The notes below the pieces were generated by a model that was given only the letters and a program-made list of their open reading frames with translations, was not told the DNA's origin and made no database searches. This document shows positions 18,542 through 31,000 of a stretch of 64,000 bases of DNA, in pieces. Position numbers and translations under genes: made by a program. Source of the stretch: Flavobacterium luteolum (GTDB lineage: Bacteria; Bacteroidota; Bacteroidia; Flavobacteriales; Flavobacteriaceae); contig NZ_CP114286.1 in assembly GCF_027111275.1 (NCBI RefSeq), positions 4,450,501 to 4,514,500 on the forward strand, written 5' to 3'. Position 1 is the stretch's first letter. Each line of letters opens with the position of its first letter.

Positions 18542-18955
18542 ATGACTAAAAAAATAGAAGACTTAATTCCGCATCGTGCTCCCTTTCTTTTTGTTGATGA
18601 AATTATCTCTTATACAGCAGACACAATCATTGGTTTAAAGACATTTACAGATAAAGATGCCTGGCTTCAGGGCAGTTTTCCAGATTTTAATTTTGTTCCT
18701 GGAACTATTTTGATCGAAGCTATGGCGCAATGTGGTGGTGCAGGAATAAAGCTTTTAGGAATCGCAGATGGAGTTTTTGGCTTAGTTAGCTTAGATAAAG
18801 TGGAGTTTTTTGGAGGTGTTGAATTCAATAAACTCGTTAAATTTGTGGTAAAAAACATTCGTACAAGCGAAAAAATCATAAAACAATCTGGAGAAGCTTT
18901 TGATGAAGATAAATTGATTATGAAAGGTGAATGGATGTGTGTGAAGCTTCAGTGA
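18542..18955 (+). CDS. FabZ-like hotdog-fold protein lacking the catalytic His
   Basis: A 137-residue protein matching 3-hydroxyacyl-ACP dehydratases of the FabZ/FabA type over its whole length: IPHRAPFLFVDEI at the N-terminus and FVPGTILIEAMAQCGGAGIKLLG on the central helix. In FabZ the catalytic dyad is His in GHFP and Glu in the EAMAQ helix. Here Glu59 is kept but the His position reads Ser45 (LQGSFPDFNFVPG). Classical dehydration is therefore doubtful; it may act as a thioesterase-like, structural or specialised dehydratase protein. The gene is single, with its own terminator and no lipid-synthesis neighbours. It may be expressed from a weak promoter-like ATTG-N20-TACATTGT at 18495-18526. 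Confidence 0.82.
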   Translation: MTKKIEDLIPHRAPFLFVDEIISYTADTIIGLKTFTDKDAWLQGSFPDFNFVPGTILIEAMAQCGGAGIKLLGIADGVFGLVSLDKVEFFGGVEFNKLVKFVVKNIRTSEKIIKQSGEAFDEDKLIMKGEWMCVKLQ

Positions 18956-18976
18956 GAGAATAGATAATAGAGGAGA

Positions 18977-19004
18977 GAAGCAAGAAGCAAGAAGCAAGAA
19001 GCAA
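18977..19004. repeat. Tandem heptamer repeat (GAAGCAA)x4
   Basis: Four perfect head-to-tail copies of GAAGCAA lie between the FabZ-like gene and its terminator. The tract is outside coding sequence; a simple-sequence tract of this sort can change length by slippage. Confidence 0.85.
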
Positions 19005-19040
19005 GAGGAAAGATAAAAGAGTAAAGAAGTAAGATTATAG

Positions 19041-19076
19041 AAAAACGCCTTAAGATTGGATTCTTAAGGCGTTTTT
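19041..19076. terminator. Bidirectional terminator between convergent genes
   Basis: AAAAACGCCTTAAGA (19041-19055) pairs with TCTTAAGGCGTTTTT (19062-19076), flanked by A and T tracts on both sides. It can terminate the FabZ-like gene (plus) and the OmpA-family gene (minus, stop at 19078). Confidence 0.92.
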
Positions 19077-19077
19077 T

Positions 19078-21009
19078 TTACATTTTTGTTATGATGAATT
19101 CGCTTCGGCGATTGACTTGATGTTGCGCTTCTGTACATGGAACTCCGTTAGAACAATTATTGATTAGCTGAGTTTCTCCATAACCAATTGCGCTTTCTAT
19201 TCGTTCGGGAGCAACTCCTTGAGAAATGAGATAATCTCTTGTGGCTTTTGCTCTTCGATCAGAGAGTTCGAGATTGTACTGGTCGTTGGCGCGGGAGTCG
19301 GTATGCGATTCGATTTTGATTACAATGGTGTTGTACTGATGCATTAAGAGAACTACTTTATTTAATTCTATAGCAGCATCATAACGTATATCTGATTTGT
19401 CTAAATCAAAGAAAATAATTCCAATTTTTATTTTCAGAACTCCATTTTCTCGTGCAATCAAAGCAGGATCCAAACCTACCAGAGCTTCTGTTTTTCCAGA
19501 GCTGTTTGCGGTAACAATTGCCTTGTTATTTGCGTTATAATTTTCTTTTGTAACCTCAATTGTATAAGGAGTATTGCAATTTACGTTATTGTTAAAATCA
19601 TATTTTCCGTCGAGCTGAGAAACGGTTTCTGCCACTTTTATCCCATTTGCGTTTTTCAGCGTTACCATAGCACCTGCAATTCTGTTGTTTGAAATAGCAT
19701 CATAAACATAACCGCTTATGGCTTGATTGCATGATCTTTCAAAAGAGTAAATATCATCATCACCTTTTCCTGTTTTTCTGTTAGAGCAGACAAAACCTTT
19801 GTTAGTTGCTTCGTTAACGATATATCCAAAATCATCTCTATTGCTGTTTAAAGGTGCACCGAGATTGGCTGGTGTGTCAAAAACGCCATCGTTTAATCGG
19901 CTTTCGAATACGTCTAAGCCTCCTAAACCTAAAAATCCGTCAGAAGAAAAATACAACGCTTGATCAGTAATGTATGGGAACATTTCACGTCCTGTCGTAT
20001 TTATTTTTTCGCCTAAATTTTTGGGTTCCGAGAATTGATTATTGCCCAAAATATCAACCACAAAAATATCGGTAGAACCAATTGTCCCTGGCATATCTGA
20101 AACGAAATACAGCTTTTTACCATCTTTGCTTACAGAAGGATGTCCAACTGAATAATTATCGCTGTTAAAAGGGAGTTCTTTAATATCTTTCCAAGAAACT
20201 GTACCATTACTGTTCTCTGTTGCTGTAGCAGAAAAGATTTTCAGGTTGTTAATGCCTTTGCTGTCACGTTTCAGTTTTCCGTTATAATTATTTCGCGTAA
20301 AATAAATGGTCTTTTCATCTGGAGAAAAAGCGATGCAGGCTTCGTGATATTTTGTACTGATATCTTTGCCGAAACGTTCTTTAAAAGTAACATTCGATTG
20401 CGTTTCGCTTATTTTTCCCAATTGCATATTTAAATAGGGTTGATCATTCCAGCCGTATTTGTCTGTTTTCCAATATGAAGAATCGATTGTTGTAGAGTAG
20501 ACCAAATCGCCTTTGTAGAACATTGGACCAAAATCAGAATAAGCAGAATTAATTTCTAAGTTTTCAAGCAAAAAAGAGGGTTTTATATTTTCAATATCTT
20601 CGAGTGTGACATTCTTAAGCGAAAAATTCTTAGCTCGTGTCGCATCGATTGATTTTTCTTTTTCTGCAAAAGCCTTCATCCATTTTTTTGCCAGTTCATA
20701 ATTTTGAATTCCTTGCAGCGACTGTGCGTAACGAAATAAATATTCGGCTGAAACTTCATTAGGGTATTCATTAATCAGTTTTCCATACCATTTTGAAGCA
20801 CTAGACATTTTTGTATTGAAATAATAAGCGTCTCCAAGTCGCTGAAGCGTTTCTTTGGAAGCATCTCCATTATTAATGGAAAGTTCATACGATTTTGCAG
20901 CTTCAACATAATACATCTTATCAAAAAGAGCATCGGCAGTTTTGTTTTTGGTTTGCGAATAAATTAGCTGTATAACCAATAATGCGAGTATAGTAATTGT
21001 TCTTTTCAT
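19078..21009 (-). CDS. OmpA-family protein with TPR, PD40 propeller and peptidoglycan-binding domain
   Basis: A 643-residue envelope protein. After a signal peptide come TPR-like helices (about 25-130), WD40-like PD40 repeats (about 215-420; KTIYFTRNNYNG, KKLYFVSDMPGTIGSTDIFVVDI, ALYFSSDGFLGLGGLDVFES), a carboxypeptidase-regulatory-like domain (about 430-510) and a C-terminal OmpA domain (about 530-643; FDLDKSDIRYDAAIELNKV, ESHTDSRANDQYNLELSDRRA, NRRSEFIITK). This composition is common in proteins encoded beside PorP/SprF in gliding Bacteroidota. It should tie an outer-membrane assembly to peptidoglycan. It is the last gene of the surface-adhesin cassette, 12 bases after the PorP/SprF gene. 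Confidence 0.93.
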   Translation of the reverse strand: MKRTITILALLVIQLIYSQTKNKTADALFDKMYYVEAAKSYELSINNGDASKETLQRLGDAYYFNTKMSSASKWYGKLINEYPNEVSAEYLFRYAQSLQGIQNYELAKKWMKAFAEKEKSIDATRAKNFSLKNVTLEDIENIKPSFLLENLEINSAYSDFGPMFYKGDLVYSTTIDSSYWKTDKYGWNDQPYLNMQLGKISETQSNVTFKERFGKDISTKYHEACIAFSPDEKTIYFTRNNYNGKLKRDSKGINNLKIFSATATENSNGTVSWKDIKELPFNSDNYSVGHPSVSKDGKKLYFVSDMPGTIGSTDIFVVDILGNNQFSEPKNLGEKINTTGREMFPYITDQALYFSSDGFLGLGGLDVFESRLNDGVFDTPANLGAPLNSNRDDFGYIVNEATNKGFVCSNRKTGKGDDDIYSFERSCNQAISGYVYDAISNNRIAGAMVTLKNANGIKVAETVSQLDGKYDFNNNVNCNTPYTIEVTKENYNANNKAIVTANSSGKTEALVGLDPALIARENGVLKIKIGIIFFDLDKSDIRYDAAIELNKVVLLMHQYNTIVIKIESHTDSRANDQYNLELSDRRAKATRDYLISQGVAPERIESAIGYGETQLINNCSNGVPCTEAQHQVNRRSEFIITKM

Positions 21010-21021
21010 AGACTATCCGTA

Positions 21022-21951
21022 TTAAAAGAATCTTGGTGATTTTAGTCCTTTTTTGCGTGAAACCAGTTCAAAACGAAGCATAATTTCGTGCGTACCGCTG
21101 TTGTAATTCTGCAATGCGGTTGTAGTGTAATCGTAAGCGTAACCTGCCATAATCATTGGCGTAATCTGTATTCCAACCAAACCGCTCACAGAATCAGATG
21201 TACGATAAGAAACACCCAGCGTTAGAGCATTGTTAAACATAAAATTGGCTGATATATCGCCAATAATTGGTGCGCCAGCCACATATTTTACCAAAACAGC
21301 TGGTTTGAATTTGGTATGTGCCGAAAGATCAAAAACATAACCTCCAATAAGATACAAGTGAATTCTCTCATTGACTAGATCGTCACTGATATCATCATAA
21401 GTATAACGTTCGCGGGTCATAAAATTCGGAATCGAAAGTCCGATATAATCTCTCTCTCCATGCCAATACAATCCAGCTCCAATAACAGGCAGGAATTTGT
21501 TTGTAATGTTTTCACGAAATTGTACATCGGGATCTTTGTAACTTCCTTTAGACCAATCGATATTGATGACACGTCCGCCTCCTTTTACTCCAAAAGAAAG
21601 TTTATGATTTTCTCCAGATTTAATGGTATAAGAGAAATTGGCATCTAGATATTGCTCATCTGTTGGCCCAATTTCTTCGTTTACGATTGAAATTCCAAGA
21701 CCCACATTTTTCCCGACAGGAGTATCTAATGAAAAACTTTGTGTGTCTGGAGCACCTTCAATACCAACCCATTGAGTTCTGTAAATTCCTGTTATAGCTA
21801 AATGTCCCAGCGAACCGGCATAAGCCGAGTTTACGGTGAGTGTGTTGTACATATACTGCGTGTATTGCGGGTCTTGCTGTGCAAAGGCTCCATATACCGA
21901 GAATAGAGTTACTATCGCGAAAACCTTTTTTATATTTTTAATCATAGCCAA
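21022..21951 (-). CDS. PorP/SprF-family type IX secretion outer membrane protein
   Basis: A 309-residue beta-barrel protein of the PorP/SprF family. Diagnostic N-terminal segment after the signal peptide: QQDPQYTQYMYNTLTVNSAYAGS, then ITGIYRTQWVGIEGAPDTQSFS and PVGKNVGLGISIVNEEIGP. The C-terminus carries the usual barrel end. In Flavobacterium johnsoniae, SprF is needed for delivery of the giant adhesin SprB, which has a type B sorting domain, and SprF-like genes usually sit next to their own adhesin. That matches the 3997-residue type B cargo immediately upstream. The start may be the first Met or two residues later. Confidence 0.93.
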   Translation of the reverse strand: MAMIKNIKKVFAIVTLFSVYGAFAQQDPQYTQYMYNTLTVNSAYAGSLGHLAITGIYRTQWVGIEGAPDTQSFSLDTPVGKNVGLGISIVNEEIGPTDEQYLDANFSYTIKSGENHKLSFGVKGGGRVINIDWSKGSYKDPDVQFRENITNKFLPVIGAGLYWHGERDYIGLSIPNFMTRERYTYDDISDDLVNERIHLYLIGGYVFDLSAHTKFKPAVLVKYVAGAPIIGDISANFMFNNALTLGVSYRTSDSVSGLVGIQITPMIMAGYAYDYTTTALQNYNSGTHEIMLRFELVSRKKGLKSPRFF

Positions 21952-22000
21952 TTTTATTTTGGTTAATCCTATTCTTAAATTTTCTTTTTTCTGGATGGTT

Positions 22001-25000
22001 TTATTTGAGGTAAACCCATCCAGAGGTTTTTTTAGATCCGTCTCCTAAATCAAGGATATAGAAATAGGTTCCTTCAGGAAGCGTTTTGGCAGAACCTTCC
22101 GCTTTTCCGTCCCAGGTATTTTTATAGCCTTTTTGGTAGTAAACCAGATTACCCCAGCGGTTAAAGATTTCCAGCTGATTATTTGGATATCTTTCAATAC
22201 AGTCAATGTAGAAGAAATCGTTTTGGCCGTCATCATTTGGTGAAAACTCATTATAAATTTTCAGACAGTTTGGCGAAACGGTAGCGCTATCCTGATTGTT
22301 TGCCGAATTGGTGTCTATCTGATCTAATTTAACCAAATGGGCATTATTCAAATAATCATTAAAATCAATAACCTTAACTGTTAGGGTTAATGTTTGGGTA
22401 GTTCCTTTATTAATCGTTGGAATACTCCATATTCCTGTTTTAGAATCATAGGTTCCAGAAGTTGTCGCTGAGTTTACTAATGAATATCCTTTAGGCAATG
22501 CATCTTGAACTTCTACGTTTGTTGCAGTTAAATTGCCTAAATTCTCTGCTGTTATGGTAAAGACTACTTGGCTATCCATTGGAACATCTGTTTTATCTAC
22601 TTCTTTATTGATGGCTATATCAGTAGAAGGGATGTTGATAGACTCAGAATCTTCATCATCTTCACTCTGGTCTCCGTTATCATTGTTTGGAGTTGAGTCT
22701 GGATCAAATTGATTGCTGGCAGTTACTTGAGCAATGTTAACATAATCCACACTTTCCAGTCCAAACGGATTGGCTACAGTTGCTTCGTAGGTTAGTGTAA
22801 TACCTCCCACAGGAACAGTTAGATTCACCCATTTTATAATATCCTTGCTGAAGATGCCTCCATTATTGATATTTGAGATGTTCTTGAGTCCAAGCGGTAT
22901 TAAGTCTTCAACAGCGACACCAGTAGCAACGCTCGGGCCTTCATTGTTAAGCTGTAAAGTGAATGTGACAACTTCGTTTACATTTGCATTTTGGTTGCTA
23001 GCTGTTTTTTCTAGACTTAAATCGGCAACTGCAATTTTGATCTGTAAGCTGTCATAATCGTCTTCTGTTGTGACTCCGTTATTTGGAGTCGAATCTGGAT
23101 CGGGCAGATTACTGGCAATAACCTCGGTGATATTTGTATATTCGCCTGGTATTCCTGACGGCTTATTTACGGTTGTATAAATATCTAGTGACTGATCTGT
23201 TCCAGTAGGAATATTTCCGACATTCCAAATACCTGTAATGTAGTTGTATAAACCACTTGTAGGACTGCTAGTCTGATAGGTAAATCCAGGAGGCAGCAAG
23301 TCTTTAACTCTTACACCAGAAGCATCCGCTGGCCCATCATTGGTAACAGTGACGGTAAAAATAACTGTTGAACCAACATCATGAACTGCATCCTGGTTAA
23401 GTGCTGTTTTTTTAATCGATAAATCTGCCATTACAATTACTGGTGTGACAGAAATACTGTCATAATCATCTTCAGTCGTAATTCCGTTTCCTGGTGTACT
23501 GTCCGGATCATGCTGATCTGCAGTCATGATTTCTGCAGTATTTAAGTACTCATCAGGAGTGCCAGTCGGATTTTTTACAAAAACGTTTAAAACCAAAGTA
23601 TGGCTATTTCCTGGCAGTATAATTCCAGGAGACCATTCACCAGTTGCAGTATTGTAAGCTCCCGACGTCGAATTATAGAAAATATAATCGTATCCAGAAG
23701 GTAATACGTCTTTTATGGTAACACCTGTAGAAATACTAGGCCCCGAGTTGGTTACAGTAATTGAGAATGAGATCTGCGATCCTACTGCCGGATTGAGAAT
23801 GTTGTTAATTACTTTTTTCTCTATCGAAAGATCGGCTACTGCTGGAACTGGCGTTAATAATACAGAACTCATATCGTCTTCACCGCTGACATTGTTATTT
23901 GGAGTAGAATCAGGATCCAATTCGTTAGAAGCATAAACTTCTGCAATGTTTTGGTAAACACCTGTAGTTTTTACTCTAGCTCCAATTAATAATGATTCAG
24001 AGCTTCCCGTTGGAATAGTTCCAATATCCCATATTCCAGTACTATTGTAATATTGCCCGGCTGTAGAGCTGTATACTATATATTCGTAACCGCTTGGCAG
24101 CATATCTATTACTTTGACACCTGTTGCATTTTGTGGTCCACTGTTTTTTACTGTTATTTCAAAAGTAACAGTAGCACCAAATATAGGATTAAGATTACCG
24201 CCAAGTACGGCTTTTGTTAATGATAAATCGGCCGTAGGAACAACGGGAGTTGTTGCAACTTCTGCATAATCATCTTCTGTTGTGATTCCATTATTCGGAG
24301 TCGAATCTGGATCAGGAAGACTGCTGGCAGTGACTTCTGTCGTATTTAAATAATTACCTGTCGCGTTTACAGTAGCAGTTAATTGAAGTGTTTGTGCGTC
24401 TCCGCTCGCTAATGAACCAATAATCCATTTTCCATTTGTATTGGTATAGGTTCCTTTTGTTGCTGTGAAATTACTAAAAGTATAACCAGAAGGAAGTAAA
24501 TCGGTTACTTCTACGCCTGTTGCATTCTGCGGCCCTTGATTGGTTATGACTATTTCAAAAGTTACAGGTGTTCCAATTAATGGAGTGGTATTGTTAACTG
24601 TTTTAGTTAAAGATAAATCGGCTGCTTGTCCTAAAGGAGAAGTAGTTGCTGTACCATAATCATTTTCGGTTGGAACGCCGTTGCCAGGAGTTGAATTAGG
24701 ATCTGGTAGGTTACTAGCAGTTACTTCGGCAATGTTCACATAATTTCCTGTTGGATTTACAATAGCAGTTATACGTAATACATGCGAATCTCCGTTTAAG
24801 AATGTGCCAATTGTCCATTTTCCAGTTGTGGAATTGTAAGTTCCTTTTGTAGCACTGTAATTGGCAAAAGTATATCCAGAAGGCAATAAATCGGTAACTT
24901 CAACTCCAGTCGTATTCTGAGGGCCATTATTAGTTGCAATTACTTCAAATATTACTGATGACCCTACTAATGGTACCGTATTATTAACTGTTTTAGTTAA

Positions 25001-28000
25001 AGATAAGTCTGCCGCTTGTGGGTTTGGAGTAACAGTCGCTGTTGCGTAATCGTCTTCTGTGGTAACTCCATTATTTGGCGTTGAGTCTAAATCAGGAGCA
25101 TCTGCAGCAGTTATTTCTGCAATATTGAGATAATTCCCAGAAGTATTTACGGTAGCTGTAATTTGAAGTGTTTCTGATTTTCCGCTTATTAAGTTACCAA
25201 CATTCCAAATTCCTGTTGTAGGGTTGTAAGTTCCTGTAGATATATTGTAAGAATTGTAAGTGTATCCTGAAGGAAGTAGATCAGTTACTTCTACGCCTGT
25301 ATTATTACGTGGACCGTCATTTTTTACAACGACTTCAAAAACTACCTGAGAACCTACAAGCGGTGAAATAGCATTGACTGTTTTCGTTAATGATAAATCA
25401 GAAAATAGTCCTGATCTATCAGGAGTAACGATAGCTGTTGCATAATCATCTTCTGTCGTAACACCATTATTTGGAGTAGAATCTGGATCAGGAAGTGCCG
25501 CTGCTGTTATTTCTGCAATATTCTGGTAATCGCCTATTTCTTTAACAAGCGCTATTACTTGAAGCGTTTCTGATTGACCCATTGCTAAATTACCAACATT
25601 CCACAATCCGTTAGTCGTACTGTATATTCCTGTTGAATTACTGAAACTGACAAGCGAGTACCCAGAAGGCAGTAAATCAGTTATTTGCACTCCATTGTTA
25701 TCTTGTGGTCCATTATTGGTCACTACAATTTCAAAAGTTACAAGTGAATCTACTTCGGGAATAGTGTTATTTACTGTTTTGGTCAAAGACAAGTCAGAAG
25801 ATTGAGATGTCGGGGTAGTTGTCACGGTCGCATAATCGTCTTCTGTAGTAACTCCATTATTTGGCGTTGAGTCTGGATCCTCAAAATCAGCAGCAGTTAC
25901 TTCTGCAATATTGGTATAATTTCCAGTTTCATTTACAATGGCTGTAATGTGTAGAGTTTCAGATTTTCCATTTATAATATTACCAATGTTCCATAAACCT
26001 GTTAAAGGTGTATAGGTTCCTGTAGAAATAGTATATCCAGTTAGTGTATATCCGGAAGGAAGCAAATCTTTAACTTGAACACCTTTATTATCATCTTTTC
26101 CGCTGTTGGTGATTATAACTTCAAAAGTTACTTGAGAACCGACTAATGGTGTAGCATTGTTGACTGTTTTAGTCAATGATAAATCAGAAACTGGGGGTGG
26201 TGGCGGTACTTCATCTTCTATTTGCACTAACACAGTTGCATAGTCGTCCTCAGATATTATTCCGTTATTTGGGGTTGAATCAGGGTCAGGGAGACCAGCT
26301 GAGGTTACTTCTGCTTTATTCGCAAAATTTCCAACCGTATTTGCTACTGCGTTGATTTGCAAAGTTTCAGATTGGTTTTTTGGTAAGTTTCCTATATTCC
26401 ATAAGCCTGTAACAGGATCATAAGTTCCTCTTGAAACGGTATATCTGGTAAAGGTAAACGCTGCTGGTAGTAAATCAGTCACCTGAACACTTGTATTATC
26501 CTGTGGCCCGCCATTAGTAATAATTATTTCAAATGTAATTTCTGTATTAACAACAGGAGATGAATCACTAACCGATTTTGTTAAAGAAAGATCAGAAGAA
26601 AGAGCTGTTGGAGTAGTTGTGGCTGTTGCATAATCATCTTCCGTTGCAACTCCATTATTTGGTGTTGAATCTGGATCGGGCTGATTGCTTGCTGTGATTT
26701 CAGCAGTATTGGTATAATTTCCTGTCGCATTTACCAGCGCTGTGATTTGTAAGGTATGAGTAGCACCAGTTGCTATGTTTCCAATTGTCCATAAACCTGT
26801 TGCCGAATCGTAATTTCCGGCTGTTGCACTATAAGAAGCATAAGTATATCCAGAAGGCAATAAATCGGTAACAGCAACACCATCTGCGGTTTGAGGTCCA
26901 GCATTGCTTATCTGAAGACTGAATATCACCTGAGAACCTACAAGTGGAGCAGTATTACTAACAGTTTTGGTTAAAGATAAATCGGCTGATGTTGGCACGG
27001 GAACCGTTGTAGATGTTGCGTAATCATCTTCTGTTGCAACTCCATTATTTGGTGTGGAGTCTGGATCGGGCTGATTGCTTGCTGTAATTTCGGCAGTATT
27101 GGTATAGTTTCCTGAAGCGTTAACCGAAGCCGTTATTTGCAAAGTATAAGAATCTGAAATAGGCATGTTTCCAACGGTCCATAGACCTGTTGTCGGATTA
27201 TAACTTCCTGTTGTCGCGCTATACGATACGTACGTGTATCCAGAAGGCAGTAAATCGGTAACAGTAACTCCATTAGCTTCCTGTGGTCCAGAATTAGTTA
27301 CCTGAATGCTGAAAATTACTTGCGAACCAACAAGCGGAGCAGCATTATTTACGGTTTTAGTTAAAGATAAATCTGCCGATGTAGGAACAGGTGTTGTTGT
27401 AACTTCTGCATAATCATCTTCTGTAGTAACTCCATTGTTTGGAGTAGAGTCTGGATCTGGAAGATTTGCAGCGGTTATTTCAGCTTTGTTTGTATAATCG
27501 CCGCTCGGATTTACTCTTGCCACAATCTGAAGTGTTTCTGCATCACCCGTTACCAAATTGCCAACATTCCATATTCCTGTAGCGGTGTCATAAGTTCCTG
27601 TAGAAACGGTAAATCCAGTAAAAGTATATCCAGACGGAAGCATATCTGTTACTTGTATGCCAAGATTATCTTGTGGGCCATTATTGGTCACAACCACTTC
27701 AAAAGTGACTAATGAACCCACTAATGGTGTAGTATTATTAACCGTTTTAGCCAAAGATAAATCTGAAGACTGCTGAATAGGAGTGGTTGTAGCGGTTCCA
27801 TAATCATCTTCTGTTGGCACTCCGTTATTTGGAGTAGAGTCTGGATCAGGAGTATCACTATTGGTAACTTCTGCAATATTAGTATAATCTCCCGTTGCGT
27901 TGACTATTGCATTTATCTGTAAGGTTTCGGACTCACTGTTTTTTAGTATATCCAGAGTCCATAAACCAGTTGTGCTGTCATAAGTTCCGCTTGTTGCATT

Positions 28001-31000
28001 AAAAGTAGCAAAAGTATATCCAGAAGGTAATAAATCGGTTACCTGAACTTGAGCAGCATCTTGCGGACCACTATTAGTGGTGATAATAGTAAACGTTACA
28101 ACAGAGCCTACCAAAGGAGTAGCATTGCTCACCGTTTTTGTCAATGATAAATCGGCAGCTGGAGGTATAGGAGTCAGGACAACATTATCTTCATCATCTT
28201 CGCTTTGATCTCCATCGTCATTGTTAGGTGTACTATCAGGATCAGGAAGATTACTGGCAGTAACTTGTGTGATATTTTTGTAATCTCCTGTTGGTAGTAC
28301 TTTGGCATCTAGAATAAGAGCTTCTGTAACACCAACATCAACTGTTCCAACGTTCCAGATTCCGGTAGTACTGTTATATGTTCCAGCAGACGAACTATAA
28401 TTTACGTATTGAAAACCAGTAGGCAATAAATCGGTTACTTGTACTCCGGTTGCATTATTTGGACCATCATTGGTAATCTTAAGTTCAAAAGAAACTTGGC
28501 TCCCAACCACAGGACTTGTATTGCCTGTGACTACGTTTTTGGTTAAAGACAAGTCAGCAGAAGGGCCTATGAAAGTGATTTCTGCATCATCCTGATCATC
28601 TTCAGAAGCAACGTTATTATTTGGAGTACTGTCAGGATCTGGTAAATCGCTCGCTGTTATCTCTGCAATATTGAGATAATTTCCTAAAGGATTAACAAAA
28701 GCATTAAAAGTAAGATTGACATTGGAGTTTGCTGGCAATACTAGATTTCTCCATTCTAGTGTCGCCGTTGCAACTTGGTAGGTTCCACCAGCAGATACTG
28801 ATCCAGGGATAAGCGTATATCCTACTGGAATAACATCTTTTACACCAACGCCAGTAGCATTTCCGGGACCTTTGTTTACTACGTTAATTGTAAAGCTAAC
28901 CTCATCTCCAGCCGCGGCAGAAGTTGGAGTTACGGATTTAGTAAGCTCTAAATCGGCTTGTTTTAAGGTAATATTGGCACTAGCCATATCATCTTCCGGT
29001 AATCCATTTCCAGGAGTACTGTCTGGATCAAACTGATGAGCTGTTTCTATTTCAGCAGTATTAATATAGTCATTTGGTGATGAAACGACGTTTACTTTGG
29101 CTGTAATTTGTAAGGTAAGAGAGTTTCCGTTGTTTAGATTACCCACATTCCAAATCCCTGTTGCATTATTATATTTTCCGCCTCCATTATCGCTTACATA
29201 AGTGTATCCAGGAGGCAGATGGTCTGATACTGTAATTCCAGTTGCATTATTTGGCCCACTATTAGTTGCTCTAATTGTAAATATAACATTGTCGTTTATG
29301 CTTACCGTTGCAGGTGAAACTGTTTTTTGTAATGACAAATCAGCTACATCAAGTACTACTGTCGCACTGTCCTGATCGTCTTCTGAAGGATTCTGGTTGT
29401 TAGGCGTACTGTCAGGATCAAATTGATCTGATTTTACAACTTCTGCATTATTTACATAAGAACCGCCATCTAGAATTGTGGCTTTGAAAGATAAACTTAA
29501 GATACTGCCACTTGGAATTGTTATACCACTCCAAGTAATCGTATTATCACCAACATTATATATTCCGCCCGAAGTAACCGTTCCGGCAACAAGTGCAAAG
29601 CCGAACGGAATGTAATCACGTATGGAAACATTAGTTGCAGTAGCAGATCCGCCCAATGCATTGTTATTAAAAACATTAATATTGAAAGTAACAACATCGC
29701 CAATGCTTCCTGTTGTTGGTGTTACTGTTTTGGTCAATTCAAGATCGGCAATTGACAAAATAGTTAGGTTCATAGTGTCTGACGAAACAGCACAAATACC
29801 ATTGCTTACAGTCCATTGCAGTGTATATATTCCAGGAACAGTTCCTGTTACTGCTGTAGTAGGAGATGTAGGAGATGTAAAACCAACAATACTTGGTCCT
29901 GAAACTTGAGTCCACTGACCAGTGCCAACAGTAGGTGCAGTGGCATTCATATTTACAGGTGAAAATTGAGGAATGGTCTGGTCTGGACCTGCGTTAGCAG
30001 TTGATGGCAAACCATAAATTGTAATAAGAACTGTATCCCTAGAAGTACAGCCGGCTGTTGAAATCGTCCACTCAAATTCATAAGTTCCAGCAACTAATCC
30101 TAACATCAAGGTGTTTGGATTGTTTGGAGATGCTATTGTGGCAGTTGGTCCAGAGAGTTGAGTCCATAATCCATCACCACTAGTTGGCGTATTAGCGGCC
30201 ATAGTGACTGAGGTAGCATTACATAATTCCTGATCAGGACCAGCATTTGCTACAGTTGGGGGATTGTCGTTAAAAGTAATACTTACAGTATCTGAAGAAG
30301 GCTGACATGTTGAAGGACTTGTAAATGGCCCATTTGTTACAGTCCATCTTAAAATATAAGTTCCTAGAACCGTTATATTTGATAAAGTTGTTATTGGATT
30401 GTTAGGCTCATCAATTACCGCTGTTGACCCTGAAGGGACACTATCAAATGTCCATGTTCCGATACCTATTGTTGGTGCTACTGCTGCAGTTTTATAAGAA
30501 GTTTGACAGGCTACATTGTCATCTGGCCCCGCATCTGCATCACTTGGTGGTTCGTTCATTACAATTCTGACAACATCAGATAATGGTCGGCAAGAAGTAC
30601 TTTCAAAAACCCATTGAAGAATATAGAGTCCAGGAACGGTTAAATTTGTAATTGTTGAGGTAGGTGATGTAGGAGTCGTAATTACAGCAACACTTCCATT
30701 AGGTTGTGATAAGAATCGCCATTCAGAAGTTGTTACATCAGCAGGAGCTACGTTTCCAGCCATAGTAGCTGTAGCGCTAACATCTGTAATACATAAAGTT
30801 TGGTCAGGTCCAGCATTTGGGGCAACACTTGCTCCGCTATAAATGGTAATATTGACAGAATCAGATGAACCAGGACAGGTTGAATTATCTGGAAATGTTG
30901 TTGATGTAGTGGTGTAAGTAAATTCGTAAGTATTTCCGGGAACTACTGTTGCATTTGCAATATAGCTGTCTGCCGGACTTTGAGTAATGGTAACACCAAC

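Noticed and set aside
22260..29740. Strong DNA-level periodicity that could be mistaken for a CRISPR-like or satellite array
   Set aside because: The period is about 370 bases, the frame is open throughout, and the translation gives DUF11 protein repeats. It is a coding repeat array.
29622..29909. Antisense ORF of 95 residues inside the giant adhesin gene
   Set aside because: It lies opposite the repeat protein, has repeat-derived composition and no recognisable start context or family; a shadow of the true gene.
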